44,431 bases of DNA from assembly GCA_964454745.1 (NCBI GenBank), contig CAYVUI010000019.1:1-44431 (forward strand), in the 5' to 3' direction. This document shows, in pieces, positions 30,038 to 38,093 of the stretch (the stretch's first letter is position 1; each line of letters begins with the position of its first letter). The notes under the pieces were generated by a model that saw only the letters and a program-made list of their open reading frames with translations, was not told the origin of the DNA and did not search any database. The stretch is from CAYVUI01 sp964454745 (lineage in GTDB: Bacteria; Planctomycetota; Phycisphaerae; Sedimentisphaerales; Anaerohalosphaeraceae). The position numbers and the translations under genes are program-made.

Positions 30038-30932
30038 AGATACGATTTTGTCGATGGCTGAGCACGATCCGGAGATTGCGCTGGTTTTCGGCGATGTAAG
30101 TGTGTACCTGTTCCGGGAGTTTGCGCAGAAGTACCCGGAGCGGTTTTACAACATGGGGATTTGTGAGAATACGCTGATCAGCGCGGCGGCGGGAATGGCC
30201 TCGCAGGGGATGACGCCGTTTGTGCATACGATTGCGCCGTTTCTTACGGAGCGGTGCCTGGAGCAAGTGAAGCTCGATTTGTGCTATAACCAGTTTGGTG
30301 TGAATATTGTTTCGTGCGGGGCGTCGTTTGATTATGCCTGGGACGGGGCGACGCACCATTGCTATACGGACCTGGCGGTGTTTCGGCTTTTGCCAGGGAT
30401 GGAAGTGATTCAGCCGGGCAGCGGGAAGGAACTGGATATCCTGATGCGGGAGACCTACAACGATGAGTGGCCGACGTATTACCGGCTTTCGGACCATCCG
30501 CATGCGGTCGAGCTTGAGGAAGACGAGATCCAGTTCGGCAAGGGGATGGTTTTACAGGATACCGGCAGCGGGATTACGGTGATGACGGCGGGACCCTTGC
30601 TTGGCAATGTGCACGAGGCGTGCCGGGACCTGGACGTGAACGTGGTGTATTTTCATACGATCAAGCCGATTGACCGGGAGGTGATCGAGCGGTACCGGGA
30701 TACGGAGATCGTGGTGGTGCATGACGCGTTTGGACTCGATGAGGCGATTCATGAAGTGCCGGGTGTGCGGACGTTTTACCATGGGCTGCGGGATGAGTTC
30801 TGCGGGTGGTACGGTACGCTGGAGGACATCCGGCGGGGACTGAACCTGGATGTCGCGGGGATACGGGAAGCGGTTAAGAGCCGGGTTGAGGCGGGGAATA
30901 ATGCTGATGTGAGATTGACGAGTACGAAATGA
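30021..30932 (+). CDS. Transketolase, C-terminal (pyrimidine-binding) subunit
   Basis: A 303-residue protein matching the middle and C-terminal transketolase domains. YNMGICENTLISAAAGMASQGMTPFVHTIAPFL contains the conserved Glu (in GICEN) that activates thiamine diphosphate. Later segments (GKGMVLQDTGSGITVMTAGPLLGNV, then VVVHDAFGLDEAI) belong to the C-terminal domain. Its ATG lies 17 bases inside the end of the N-terminal subunit gene, with AAGGGAG as ribosome site, so the two subunits are made together. It overlaps the next gene by four bases. Confidence 0.9.
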   Translation: MRKQFKDTILSMAEHDPEIALVFGDVSVYLFREFAQKYPERFYNMGICENTLISAAAGMASQGMTPFVHTIAPFLTERCLEQVKLDLCYNQFGVNIVSCGASFDYAWDGATHHCYTDLAVFRLLPGMEVIQPGSGKELDILMRETYNDEWPTYYRLSDHPHAVELEEDEIQFGKGMVLQDTGSGITVMTAGPLLGNVHEACRDLDVNVVYFHTIKPIDREVIERYRDTEIVVVHDAFGLDEAIHEVPGVRTFYHGLRDEFCGWYGTLEDIRRGLNLDVAGIREAVKSRVEAGNNADVRLTSTK

Positions 30933-32473
30933 TCCAGGCGGCGAAAAGGGAAATCCTGTTGTATTATCCGCGTCCGTGGCCGGGGGAGACCATGAGCGGG
31001 CGGATTCCTTATGCGCTGCTGATGCTGTACCAACATCTGCGGGAACGGTACGAGGTGCGGATCGTGGATCAGCGGACGGCGGAATCGCTGGAAGCGGAAA
31101 TTGAGAGGATGTCGCCGGAGACGCTGTGCGTGGGGATCAGTTCGTTTACGGGGGTGCAGATACGAAACGGGCTGGACTTTGCTGGCATGGTGCGGGCGAA
31201 GTATCCGGAGGTTCCGATTGTGTGGGGCGGGTGGCACCCAAGCTGCGCACCGGAGCAGACGCTTGGCCATGACCTTGTGGATATTGTAGTGCGGGGACAG
31301 GGGGAGCATACGTTTCGGCATGTGGCGGAGACGCTGGACAACGGGGGCAACCTGGCGGAAGTGCAGGGGATTTCTTACAAGGACGGCGGAAAGCTTTTGC
31401 ATAACCCTGAGCGCGAGTATGAGAATGTGCCGATGGGTTTTTGCGATACGTTTGATAAGATCGACGTGGAAAAGTATGTGTACGAAAAGCCGTTTGCCGG
31501 CAAGGCGAAGCGGACGATCGGGGTGCTGACGAGCCTGGGGTGCCCGTATAACTGCGCGTTTTGCTCGGTTGCGTGCGTGTATAAGCGGCGGGTGTATTAC
31601 CGGGCGATTGATACAGTTCTCGAGGAGATTGAGTATTTTGTGCACAACCACAGGATTACCTCGATCACGTTTGACGATGACAATTTTTTTACGTCGCGAA
31701 AGCGGGTGCTTGAGATTTGCGACAAGCTGATCGAGCGGAAGATCGATATCACCTGGGACGCGGGGGTCAGTGTGGACCTGCTGCTCAATCATTATACGGA
31801 TGAGGACCTTGCCCTGATTCATCGGTCCGGCTGTGAGCAATTGTACATCGGAGCGGAATCGGGCTCGGATGAAGTGCTGCGGATGCTCAATAAAAACGCG
31901 CGGGTCGAACAGACGTACCAGTTTGTGGCGAAAATGAAAGAGGTCGGGATCAAGGCGTCGCTTTCGTCGATGGTGGGACTGCCGGGTGTGCCGGAGGATG
32001 AGGTCTTTTCGACGATGGATATGATTTTGAAATGCCGGGAGATCAACCCGGAGTTTGATTACCGCATCTTTTTCTATACGCCGTATCCTTCGACGCAGCT
32101 TTATGACGCGGCGCTGGAGCACGGGATGCTGGAGCCGGGTTCGCTGGAGCAGTGGTCGGAACATACGTTGCGGCGGTTTAAGGCGCCGTGGCTTAGCAAG
32201 GCATGCCGGAACCAGGTGAAGTATTTTTGCTATTACTACTTTCCGTATTCGAATGGGAAGATGGCGAAACAGCGGGCGAAGCTGGGGGATAAGATTTACG
32301 GGATGATTTTTGAGAACCGGCTTTTGCAGGGGCTTGCGGCATGGCGGACGAAGAAGCGGTGCTACGCGATGCCGATTGACGCGGCGTTTGCCGTCAGCGG
32401 GATGCGGCTAAAGACCTGGTGGGACCGGAAGGTGAACAAGAACATTAACGCGTTTTACGAATACGATCATTAA
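30929..32473 (+). CDS. B12-binding-domain radical SAM enzyme
   Basis: A 514-residue radical SAM enzyme. Residues about 1-140 form a Rossmann-like cobalamin-binding domain (GISSFTGVQ, PIVWGGWHPSCAPEQTL, VVRGQGEHTF). The iron-sulfur motif CPYNCAFC has cysteines 205, 209 and 212, followed by TFDDDNFFTSRKRVLEICDKL and IGAESGSDEVLRML. A C-terminal region of about 130 residues is Tyr- and Arg-rich. The classical DxHxxG cobalamin motif is not evident, as in many members. This class includes C-methyltransferases and enzymes that remodel sugars. Here a sugar-nucleotide substrate is inferred from the tight packing between the transketolase and an SDR. Confidence 0.88.
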   Translation: MIQAAKREILLYYPRPWPGETMSGRIPYALLMLYQHLRERYEVRIVDQRTAESLEAEIERMSPETLCVGISSFTGVQIRNGLDFAGMVRAKYPEVPIVWGGWHPSCAPEQTLGHDLVDIVVRGQGEHTFRHVAETLDNGGNLAEVQGISYKDGGKLLHNPEREYENVPMGFCDTFDKIDVEKYVYEKPFAGKAKRTIGVLTSLGCPYNCAFCSVACVYKRRVYYRAIDTVLEEIEYFVHNHRITSITFDDDNFFTSRKRVLEICDKLIERKIDITWDAGVSVDLLLNHYTDEDLALIHRSGCEQLYIGAESGSDEVLRMLNKNARVEQTYQFVAKMKEVGIKASLSSMVGLPGVPEDEVFSTMDMILKCREINPEFDYRIFFYTPYPSTQLYDAALEHGMLEPGSLEQWSEHTLRRFKAPWLSKACRNQVKYFCYYYFPYSNGKMAKQRAKLGDKIYGMIFENRLLQGLAAWRTKKRCYAMPIDAAFAVSGMRLKTWWDRKVNKNINAFYEYDH

Positions 32474-33486
32474 ATGGACGGGGCGAGATTGTTTGAAGGC
32501 AAGAATATCCTGGTGGCAGGCGGAGCGGGGTTTATCGGTGTAAACCTTGTGCGGCGGCTGGTGGAGCTGGGGGCGAATGTCCGGGCAACGCTGCATGAGA
32601 AGCCGGCGGTATGGGAAGATGCAAGGGTAGAGTATGTGACATGCGACCTGACGGAGATGGAAGATTGCGTGCGGGTGTGCAGGGATATGGACATGGTGTT
32701 CATGTGTGCGGCATTTAGTCATGGGGCAGCGGTGATCCAGAAGAACCCTGTCGCATTGGTAACGCCTAACGCGGTGATGAACGCGCAGATGCTGGACGCA
32801 GCGTATCAGTGCGGGGTGCGAAAATTCGTGTGGCCCAGCAGCAGCGTGGTGTATCCGCCTTCGGGCGAGGTGCCCTGCCGCGAGGACATGATGATGGGCG
32901 GCGAGGTGTGCGAGATTTATTACGGGCCGGGGTGGATGAAGCGGTACGGGGAGATCCTGTGCAATTTGTACTCGAACAAAATCGAGCGGCCGATGACGGC
33001 GGTGGTGGTCCGGCCGGCGAACATTTACGGGCCGTACGATAATTTTGATTTTGGGACGTCACATGTGATGGCGGCGACGATCCGCAAGGCGGCCGAGGGG
33101 CATGACCCGGTGAAGGTATGGGGGACCGGTGAGGATGTGCGGGACTTTATTTATATTGATGATTTTGTGGACGGGATGCTGCTGGCGGCGGAGAAGATGG
33201 AGGGGTATGACCCGGTAAATNNNNNNNNNNAAATATTGCCTCGGGCGAAGGGCATACCGTAAACGAGGTGCTCAAGATCGCGCTGGAGATTGAGGGGCGG
33301 GCAGATGCGGAAATTGTATACGAAACGGGCAGGCCGTCGATGATCCCGGTGCGGCTGATTGATAACGCCAAGGCGAAAGAGCGGCTTGGGTTTGAGTGCA
33401 GGACGGGGATTCGCGAGGGGATTGCAAAGACGATTGAATGGTATAAACAGCACAGCGCGGCAGAAACCGCCGGGCAGGCAGGATAG
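32474..33486 (+). CDS. GDP-fucose synthase-like SDR, interrupted by an assembly gap
   Basis: An extended SDR (GGAGFIGVN at residues 15-23, PSSSVVYPPSGEVP, VVVRPANIYGPYDNFDFG). Ten N at 33221-33230 break the frame in ...YDPVN. The left side ends GGTAAAT and the right side begins AAATATTGCC. If the N run and the repeated AAAT are removed (14 bases), the frame reads DPVNIASGEGHTVNEV and the gene is 999 bases, coding for 332 residues, in frame to the stop at 33486. The gene is therefore probably intact. The active-site segment reads YYGPGWMKR, with Lys156 kept and Pro152 where the catalytic Tyr is usual. It is a paralogue of the SDR at 27520. It starts directly after the upstream stop. Confidence 0.82.
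33221..33230. other. 10-N scaffold gap inside the second SDR gene
   Basis: A run of ten N. The flanks share AAAT (33217-33220 and 33231-33234), and merging them restores an uninterrupted reading frame. The N run is therefore likely a placeholder between two contigs that actually abut or overlap, not missing coding sequence. Confidence 0.85.
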
Positions 33487-33489
33487 ATT

Positions 33490-34665
33490 ATGAATGTGTA
33501 CTTGAAGGGACTGAACAGTTGTGCCCAGCGAAAACAAAAGCTGCTTGCGTACAGGCGATATTTGCAGGCGAACGGGCACTGCCTTGTGGATACGCCCGAG
33601 CAGGCGGATGCGATTTTGCTGTGGTCGTGCGGGTTCCGCGGGGATATGCGGGATGTGTCACTCGATGTGATCCGGGAACTGGATGCGGAATATGATGCGA
33701 AGCTGATCGTGGCGGGGTGTCTGCCTGATATTGATCCGAAGGCTTTGGGGGAAAATTTTGGCGGGACGGTGATTCCGTGGAAACGAGAGGGGGAGCTTTT
33801 GGGGGCGGTTTTCGGAAGCGAGGTATCGATCGAAGAGATTGAGCAGACCTGCGTGGAGGAGAACCTGTGCAGCGATTTGGAAAAATTCAAGCTTGAGAAT
33901 CCGAATACGGCGGTGACGTTTCATGACCAGTTCATCAAGATGGTGGTCTCTGAGGGGTGCAGCTATGAGTGTACGTACTGCTCGGAGCGGCACGCGTTTC
34001 CGGCGTATCGCAGTTTTGACGAGGACCGGCTGATTGCGGAATGCAGGGAAACGATTGACCGGACGGGACGGCGGGATTTGATCCTGCTGGCGGACAGTTT
34101 GGGCGAATACGGCAAGGATACGGGAAGCAGCCTGATTGAACTGATTGAGCGGATTTGCGCAATCGGGGAGGGGGTACGGGTAGCGCTGAATAACTTTAAC
34201 CCGGCTTGCTTTATGCGGATGTTTGATCCGCTGGTGAAGCTGGCTGGGGAAGGGAAGATCGCGCACCTGAATTTGCCGATCCAGTCGGCAAGTGATCGGA
34301 TTTTGAAACTGATGAAGCGGCAGTATTGCGTGGATGAACTTGACCGGATGTTCGCGACGCTAAATGGAATTGGGTTTCGGGATTTTGATACGCATGTGAT
34401 CGTGGGTTTTCCGGGTGAAACGGAAGGCGACTTTGCGCAGACGGTGGATTTTGTGCTTCGGCACAAGCCGCGGTATGTGCTGGCGAGCCATTTTATGAGT
34501 TCAGATATTATCGAGGCGTCGAAGCTGCCGGGGCGGGTATCGCCGGAGGTGCAGACAGAGCGGTCGGGGCAACTGTATGAGAAAATGAAAGAGAACGGCA
34601 TCATCTGCAATACGGACGGCAGCGAACTTGCCGGCGAGCGGCTGCGGCGGGTGCGGATGGGATAG
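33490..34665 (+). CDS. MiaB-like (methylthiotransferase-type) radical SAM protein
   Basis: A 391-residue protein laid out like methylthiotransferases. The N-terminal domain keeps the three cysteines that bind the auxiliary iron-sulfur cluster: C11 (LNSCAQ), C47 (LWSCGF) and C77 (VAGCLP). The radical SAM motif is CSYECTYC, cysteines 157, 161 and 164, followed by GEYG and LNLPIQSASDRILKLMKRQY and HVIVGFPGETEGDF. The C-terminal TRAM domain that binds tRNA in MiaB is absent or very short, and the gene sits in a sugar operon. Sulfur or methylthio insertion into a sugar is a reasonable but unproved idea. A ribosome site (CAGGA) precedes the ATG. Confidence 0.85.
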   Translation: MNVYLKGLNSCAQRKQKLLAYRRYLQANGHCLVDTPEQADAILLWSCGFRGDMRDVSLDVIRELDAEYDAKLIVAGCLPDIDPKALGENFGGTVIPWKREGELLGAVFGSEVSIEEIEQTCVEENLCSDLEKFKLENPNTAVTFHDQFIKMVVSEGCSYECTYCSERHAFPAYRSFDEDRLIAECRETIDRTGRRDLILLADSLGEYGKDTGSSLIELIERICAIGEGVRVALNNFNPACFMRMFDPLVKLAGEGKIAHLNLPIQSASDRILKLMKRQYCVDELDRMFATLNGIGFRDFDTHVIVGFPGETEGDFAQTVDFVLRHKPRYVLASHFMSSDIIEASKLPGRVSPEVQTERSGQLYEKMKENGIICNTDGSELAGERLRRVRMG

Positions 34666-34667
34666 AG

Positions 34668-35591
34668 ATGAACGCAAATGCAATGACAACGAAGCAGGCA
34701 GTGATTCGACCGGCCCTGGAGACGGACCTGGCGGGTTTGCAGGCTGTCAATGAGGCGATTTATGAGTATCGCTGGCCGGACGCGTTTTACCGCTGGCAGC
34801 ATTTTGAGAATGTGCATCCGAATTTGTCGCTGGTCGCGGTGGAAGCGGATGAGGTTGTCGGCGGAGTGAATCTGCAGATACGGGAACTTTGCAGCGGAAA
34901 TACAGCCGGGCAGATTACGCATATTAATGTTCATCCCGGGCACCAGGGCAAGGGGCTGTTTACGCGGCTGTGCAATGAGGCGATTGAGGCGGCCGGGGAC
35001 CAGATCGATATGGCGTGCATTTTTGCCAACGAAAACGCGAAGGGGGCGTGTGAGCATGTGCTGGGCATGGAATTTTCGACGGTGCATTATGCGTATACGC
35101 TAAAGGGGGAATTGGAATGTGATGTGGATTATCGCGTGGAGAAGATCACAGCGGATACGGCGTTTGAAAGTGCGAATCAGGACAGCATTGGCTTTGTGCA
35201 TGATGCGGCTTTTATGCAGTGGCGTTTTGCGCTGAGCCCGGTTTACGAATACCCGAAGATTACGACCGAAAGCGGCATGGCGGTAGTGAAACTATTTGAG
35301 GATGCTGCAAAGGGTATATGTTTTGGGGATATCGTGGATTTTGCCTGTGATTCGCCCGAGCCGGGAGCCATGCGGGATGTATTTGCGGCGGCTACAGCGG
35401 AATTGCAGAAACGAAACGCCGGGTCTGTTATGACATGGGCCAACGAGCAGCAGGCGGAGATTCTCGCAGGGCTTGGCTTTGAGAAAGGGGCAAAAGTCAA
35501 TTTCGGGATCAAGCCGCTGAGAGAGGACAAGATGGAGCTTGCGGATTTTGGGAAATGGGAACTGAAAATGTCGGACGCGACAAACTATTGA
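34668..35591 (+). CDS. GNAT-family acyltransferase
   Basis: A 307-residue GNAT protein. The acetyl-CoA site is INVHPGHQGKGLFTRLCNEAI (residues about 85-105, with the Q-G-K-G loop), followed by ACIFANENAKGACEHVLGM. The second half (about 170-290) resembles a second, degenerate GNAT fold ending in GSVMTWANEQQAEILAGLGF. It probably transfers an acyl group to an amino sugar or nucleotide sugar. It starts 3 bases after the upstream stop; an internal Met at 34683 is an alternative start. Substrate unknown. Confidence 0.8.
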   Translation: MNANAMTTKQAVIRPALETDLAGLQAVNEAIYEYRWPDAFYRWQHFENVHPNLSLVAVEADEVVGGVNLQIRELCSGNTAGQITHINVHPGHQGKGLFTRLCNEAIEAAGDQIDMACIFANENAKGACEHVLGMEFSTVHYAYTLKGELECDVDYRVEKITADTAFESANQDSIGFVHDAAFMQWRFALSPVYEYPKITTESGMAVVKLFEDAAKGICFGDIVDFACDSPEPGAMRDVFAAATAELQKRNAGSVMTWANEQQAEILAGLGFEKGAKVNFGIKPLREDKMELADFGKWELKMSDATNY

Positions 35592-35602
35592 TAGGATATT
35601 CA

Positions 35603-36940
35603 ATGGCAAAACCTTTAGTGATATTCGTCAGGCCGCCGAATTTGCAGCATTCCGCGGCGTGGAAGAAGCAGGGAGTGGTGCGGTGCCCGCTGAGTTTGGC
35701 GATGCTGGCGGCGTATGTACGTGAGAACGGGCCGTTTGCGTGCGGGCTGGTGGATTTTGACGAGCTCGACCCGGTCAGTATCGATCATATGGCTAAAACG
35801 ATCCTGCGCGACAAGCCCCAATACGTATGCCTGACGACGCTTACGCCTCGGTTTCCGACGGCGGTGCAGATCGCCCGGCAGATCAAGGCGTACAGCCCGG
35901 AGACGGTTACCATTGTGGGCGGACCGCATGTAACCGGGCTGCCAAAGCACAGCCTGTTTGACGGATTTGATTACGGCATCGCGGGGGAAGGGGAACAGGC
36001 CCTGCTCGAACTGCTGACGGCGCTGGAAAACGACAAGCCCGTCGAGAACATCCAGAACCTGGTCTACCGGGGTGAAAACGGCGTCGCGGTCAATCCCCAG
36101 CGGGCGTTTATCGCAGATTTGGATTCGCTGCCGCGTCCGGCGTGGGACTTGATGAATATCGAGGCGTACAAGGACCCGACGTATTTTCCGGATTCGCATG
36201 TGGCGATTTACACGACCCGCGGGTGTCCGCATGACTGCAATTTCTGCGCGTCGGCGGTGACCTGGAAACGCAGGGTGCGGTATCATTCGGTGGAGAATGT
36301 GATCGAACAGATCCGGTATATCGTAAACGAACTGGGGGTCCATGATATCATGTTCTGGGACGATACGTTCGCGATCAACCAGCAGCGGGCGATTGAGATC
36401 TGCGAGCGGATCTGCCGCGAAGGGCTGGATATCCGGTACACGGCCCAGTTTCGGGCGGATGCGTGCACGCCGGAGCTGGTGAATGCCCTGCTAAAGAGCG
36501 GGTGCAGCTTCGGGCATATCGGCGTAGAGAGCGGAAATGACGAGATGCTTGCCCGGATCGGCAAAGGGGAAACGAAGGAGCAATTCCGCCAGGCGGTGCG
36601 GGTGATGCGCGAGGCGGGGCTGGCTTGTATCGCAAGCTATATCATCGGGCTGCCCGGGGATACGCACGAGACGATCCAGGAAACGATTGATTTCGCATTT
36701 GAGCTGGACGTGGAGCAGTCGAAGTTTATGATCCTGACCCCCCTGCCGGGGACGCGGGTGTATGATATGGCGGTCGAGCGGAAACTGGCTGATCCTTCGA
36801 GCCTTGGACAGATGGAGGCGCTGAATTATTACGATTCGGTCTCGATCAACCTCTCGGAGGTGAGTGACGAGGATTTGATCCGCTACCAGGATATCGCGTA
36901 TGAACGGTTTGACAGCAAGAAAAAAGAGAAAGTCTCATAG
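35603..36940 (+). CDS. B12-binding-domain radical SAM enzyme (second)
   Basis: A 445-residue radical SAM enzyme with an N-terminal cobalamin-binding-like domain (SLAMLAAYVREN, VTIVGGPHVTGLP, GIAGEGEQALLELL) and the cluster motif CPHDCNFC (cysteines 208, 212, 215), followed by HDIMFWDDTFAINQQRAIEICERI and HIGVESGNDEMLARI. I chose ATG 35603, preceded by AGGAT, over an upstream ATG inside the GNAT gene. It resembles B12-type radical SAM methyltransferases and sugar-modifying enzymes. Sequence differs clearly from the B12 radical SAM gene at 30929, so the two probably act at different steps. Confidence 0.88.
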   Translation: MAKPLVIFVRPPNLQHSAAWKKQGVVRCPLSLAMLAAYVRENGPFACGLVDFDELDPVSIDHMAKTILRDKPQYVCLTTLTPRFPTAVQIARQIKAYSPETVTIVGGPHVTGLPKHSLFDGFDYGIAGEGEQALLELLTALENDKPVENIQNLVYRGENGVAVNPQRAFIADLDSLPRPAWDLMNIEAYKDPTYFPDSHVAIYTTRGCPHDCNFCASAVTWKRRVRYHSVENVIEQIRYIVNELGVHDIMFWDDTFAINQQRAIEICERICREGLDIRYTAQFRADACTPELVNALLKSGCSFGHIGVESGNDEMLARIGKGETKEQFRQAVRVMREAGLACIASYIIGLPGDTHETIQETIDFAFELDVEQSKFMILTPLPGTRVYDMAVERKLADPSSLGQMEALNYYDSVSINLSEVSDEDLIRYQDIAYERFDSKKKEKVS

Positions 36941-36952
36941 GACGGGAACAAC

Positions 36953-37465
36953 ATGCTGACAGTGGAAAAGACACAACTCGATGGAGTGACGCTCATTAAG
37001 CCTGCGACGATTTTTGAGGATTTTCGCGGTTGCTACATCGAAACGTATAATGAGAAGCTGTACAAGGAGGCCGGAATCGAGGTCGATTTTGTTCAGGATG
37101 ATATCTCGATCTCTTCGCGGCATGTGCTGCGGGGCATCCACGGCGACGGGGAAACCTGGAAGCTGGTTTCGTGCCTGGAGGGGAGCTTTTACCTGGTTGT
37201 GGTCAACTGGGATCCACAATCGCCACAGTATAAGCAGTGGACCTCGTTTACGCTGTCGGAAAAGAATAACCTGCAGGTGCTGATCCCGCCGAAATTCGGC
37301 AACGGGCACCTGGTACTGAGCGAACGGGCGATTTTCCATTACAAGCAGACGTCGTATTACAACCGCGGTGGGCAGTTTACGATTTTATATAACGACCCGG
37401 AACTGGACATTTTTTGGCCGGTTTCGGAGCCGATCTGCTCGAAACGGGATTTAGGACGCGAATAA
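36953..37465 (+). CDS. RmlC/MlghB-type nucleotide-sugar 3,5-epimerase
   Basis: A 170-residue cupin of the dTDP-4-dehydrorhamnose 3,5-epimerase family. It shows FVQDDISISSRHVLRGIHGDGETWKLV with catalytic His63 and Lys70, PPKFGNGHLVLSERAIFHYKQTSYY with Tyr130, and NDPELDIFWP with Asp158. The GIHGDxxTxKL and PPKFGNGHLV variants are those of Campylobacter-type GDP-heptose 3,5-epimerases rather than classic RmlC (LHYQ, GFAHGF). It should invert C3 and/or C5 of a 4-keto sugar and fits downstream of the GDP-mannose dehydratase-like enzyme. It lies 12 bases after the radical SAM gene. Confidence 0.86.
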   Translation: MLTVEKTQLDGVTLIKPATIFEDFRGCYIETYNEKLYKEAGIEVDFVQDDISISSRHVLRGIHGDGETWKLVSCLEGSFYLVVVNWDPQSPQYKQWTSFTLSEKNNLQVLIPPKFGNGHLVLSERAIFHYKQTSYYNRGGQFTILYNDPELDIFWPVSEPICSKRDLGRE

Positions 37466-37508
37466 TATGGACATAAAGAGTCTGTTATAGTTTTACCTAA
37501 AGGGAGCT

Positions 37509-37532
37509 CTGAATATGTCCGATATTATTCAG
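37509..37532 (+). promoter_or_regulatory. Inverted repeat before the nonulosonic-acid genes
   Basis: CTGAATA (37509-37515) and TATTCAG (37526-37532) are perfect 7-base arms in the 105-base gap before the phosphatase gene. There is no T-run after it. It could be an operator or a processing or attenuation hairpin that marks a break between the deoxysugar part and the nonulosonic-acid part of the operon. Confidence 0.35.
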
Positions 37533-37570
37533 TAGACGGTGCGTATTAATCATAGGGCAAAATCACTGTT

Positions 37571-38068
37571 ATGCTGATAATTGATGAATTTCAAAAAAAC
37601 GAGATCGATTTAATCCTGTACGATTTTGACGGCGTGATGACCAATAACACCGCTTTTGTGCTGGAGGACGGTACGGAGGGGGTTGTGGTGAACCGCTCGG
37701 ATGGACTTGGGGTCTCTCGGCTGCGGAAAATGGGGATCGAGCAGATTATTTTGAGCACGGAAGAAAATCCGGTGGTTCAAAAGCGGGCCGAAAAGCTGAA
37801 AATCAGGGCAATCCATGCATGCAAGAACAAACAGGAGGCTGTGAGGGAACTGGCAAAGGAAAAAGGGGTCGATCTGAAAAAAGTCATGTATGTGGGCAAT
37901 GATGTCAATGACCTTGAGGCGATGAAGATTGTCGGGATCCCTATTGCGCCCGCGGATGCCTGGCCGGAAGTGCTGGAAATTGCGTCTTTTGTGACGAAAG
38001 CGGCCGGCGGGGCCGGCGTGATAAGAGAAATAGCCTTTTCTGTTGGACCTATACGCACAAAGCGGTAG
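37571..38068 (+). CDS. KdsC-like HAD phosphatase (nonulosonate-9-phosphate type)
   Basis: A 165-residue capless HAD phosphatase: motif I DFDGVMT (residues 16-22), motif II LST, a Lys in HACKNKQEAV, and motif IV GNDVNDLEAM. This is the small tetrameric KdsC type that removes phosphate from KDO-8-phosphate or, in Bacteroides-type pathways, from KDN-9-phosphate. Because NeuB and NeuA homologues follow immediately, the likely substrate is a nonulosonic acid 9-phosphate. The ATG has only a weak ribosome site (AGGG, 17 bases away). It starts a three-gene module, 105 bases after the epimerase gene. Confidence 0.85.
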   Translation: MLIIDEFQKNEIDLILYDFDGVMTNNTAFVLEDGTEGVVVNRSDGLGVSRLRKMGIEQIILSTEENPVVQKRAEKLKIRAIHACKNKQEAVRELAKEKGVDLKKVMYVGNDVNDLEAMKIVGIPIAPADAWPEVLEIASFVTKAAGGAGVIREIAFSVGPIRTKR

Positions 38069-38093
38069 AATATCGACCACAAAGGAATGACAA

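Noticed and set aside
30776..32164. Long open frame (462 codons) antisense to the B12 radical SAM gene
   Set aside because: The product is rich in His and Arg, the usual mirror of a coding strand; the sense strand encodes a clear enzyme.
32474..33486. Calling the second SDR a pseudogene or two genes
   Set aside because: The break coincides with the N run and the frame is restored when the shared AAAT flanks are merged.
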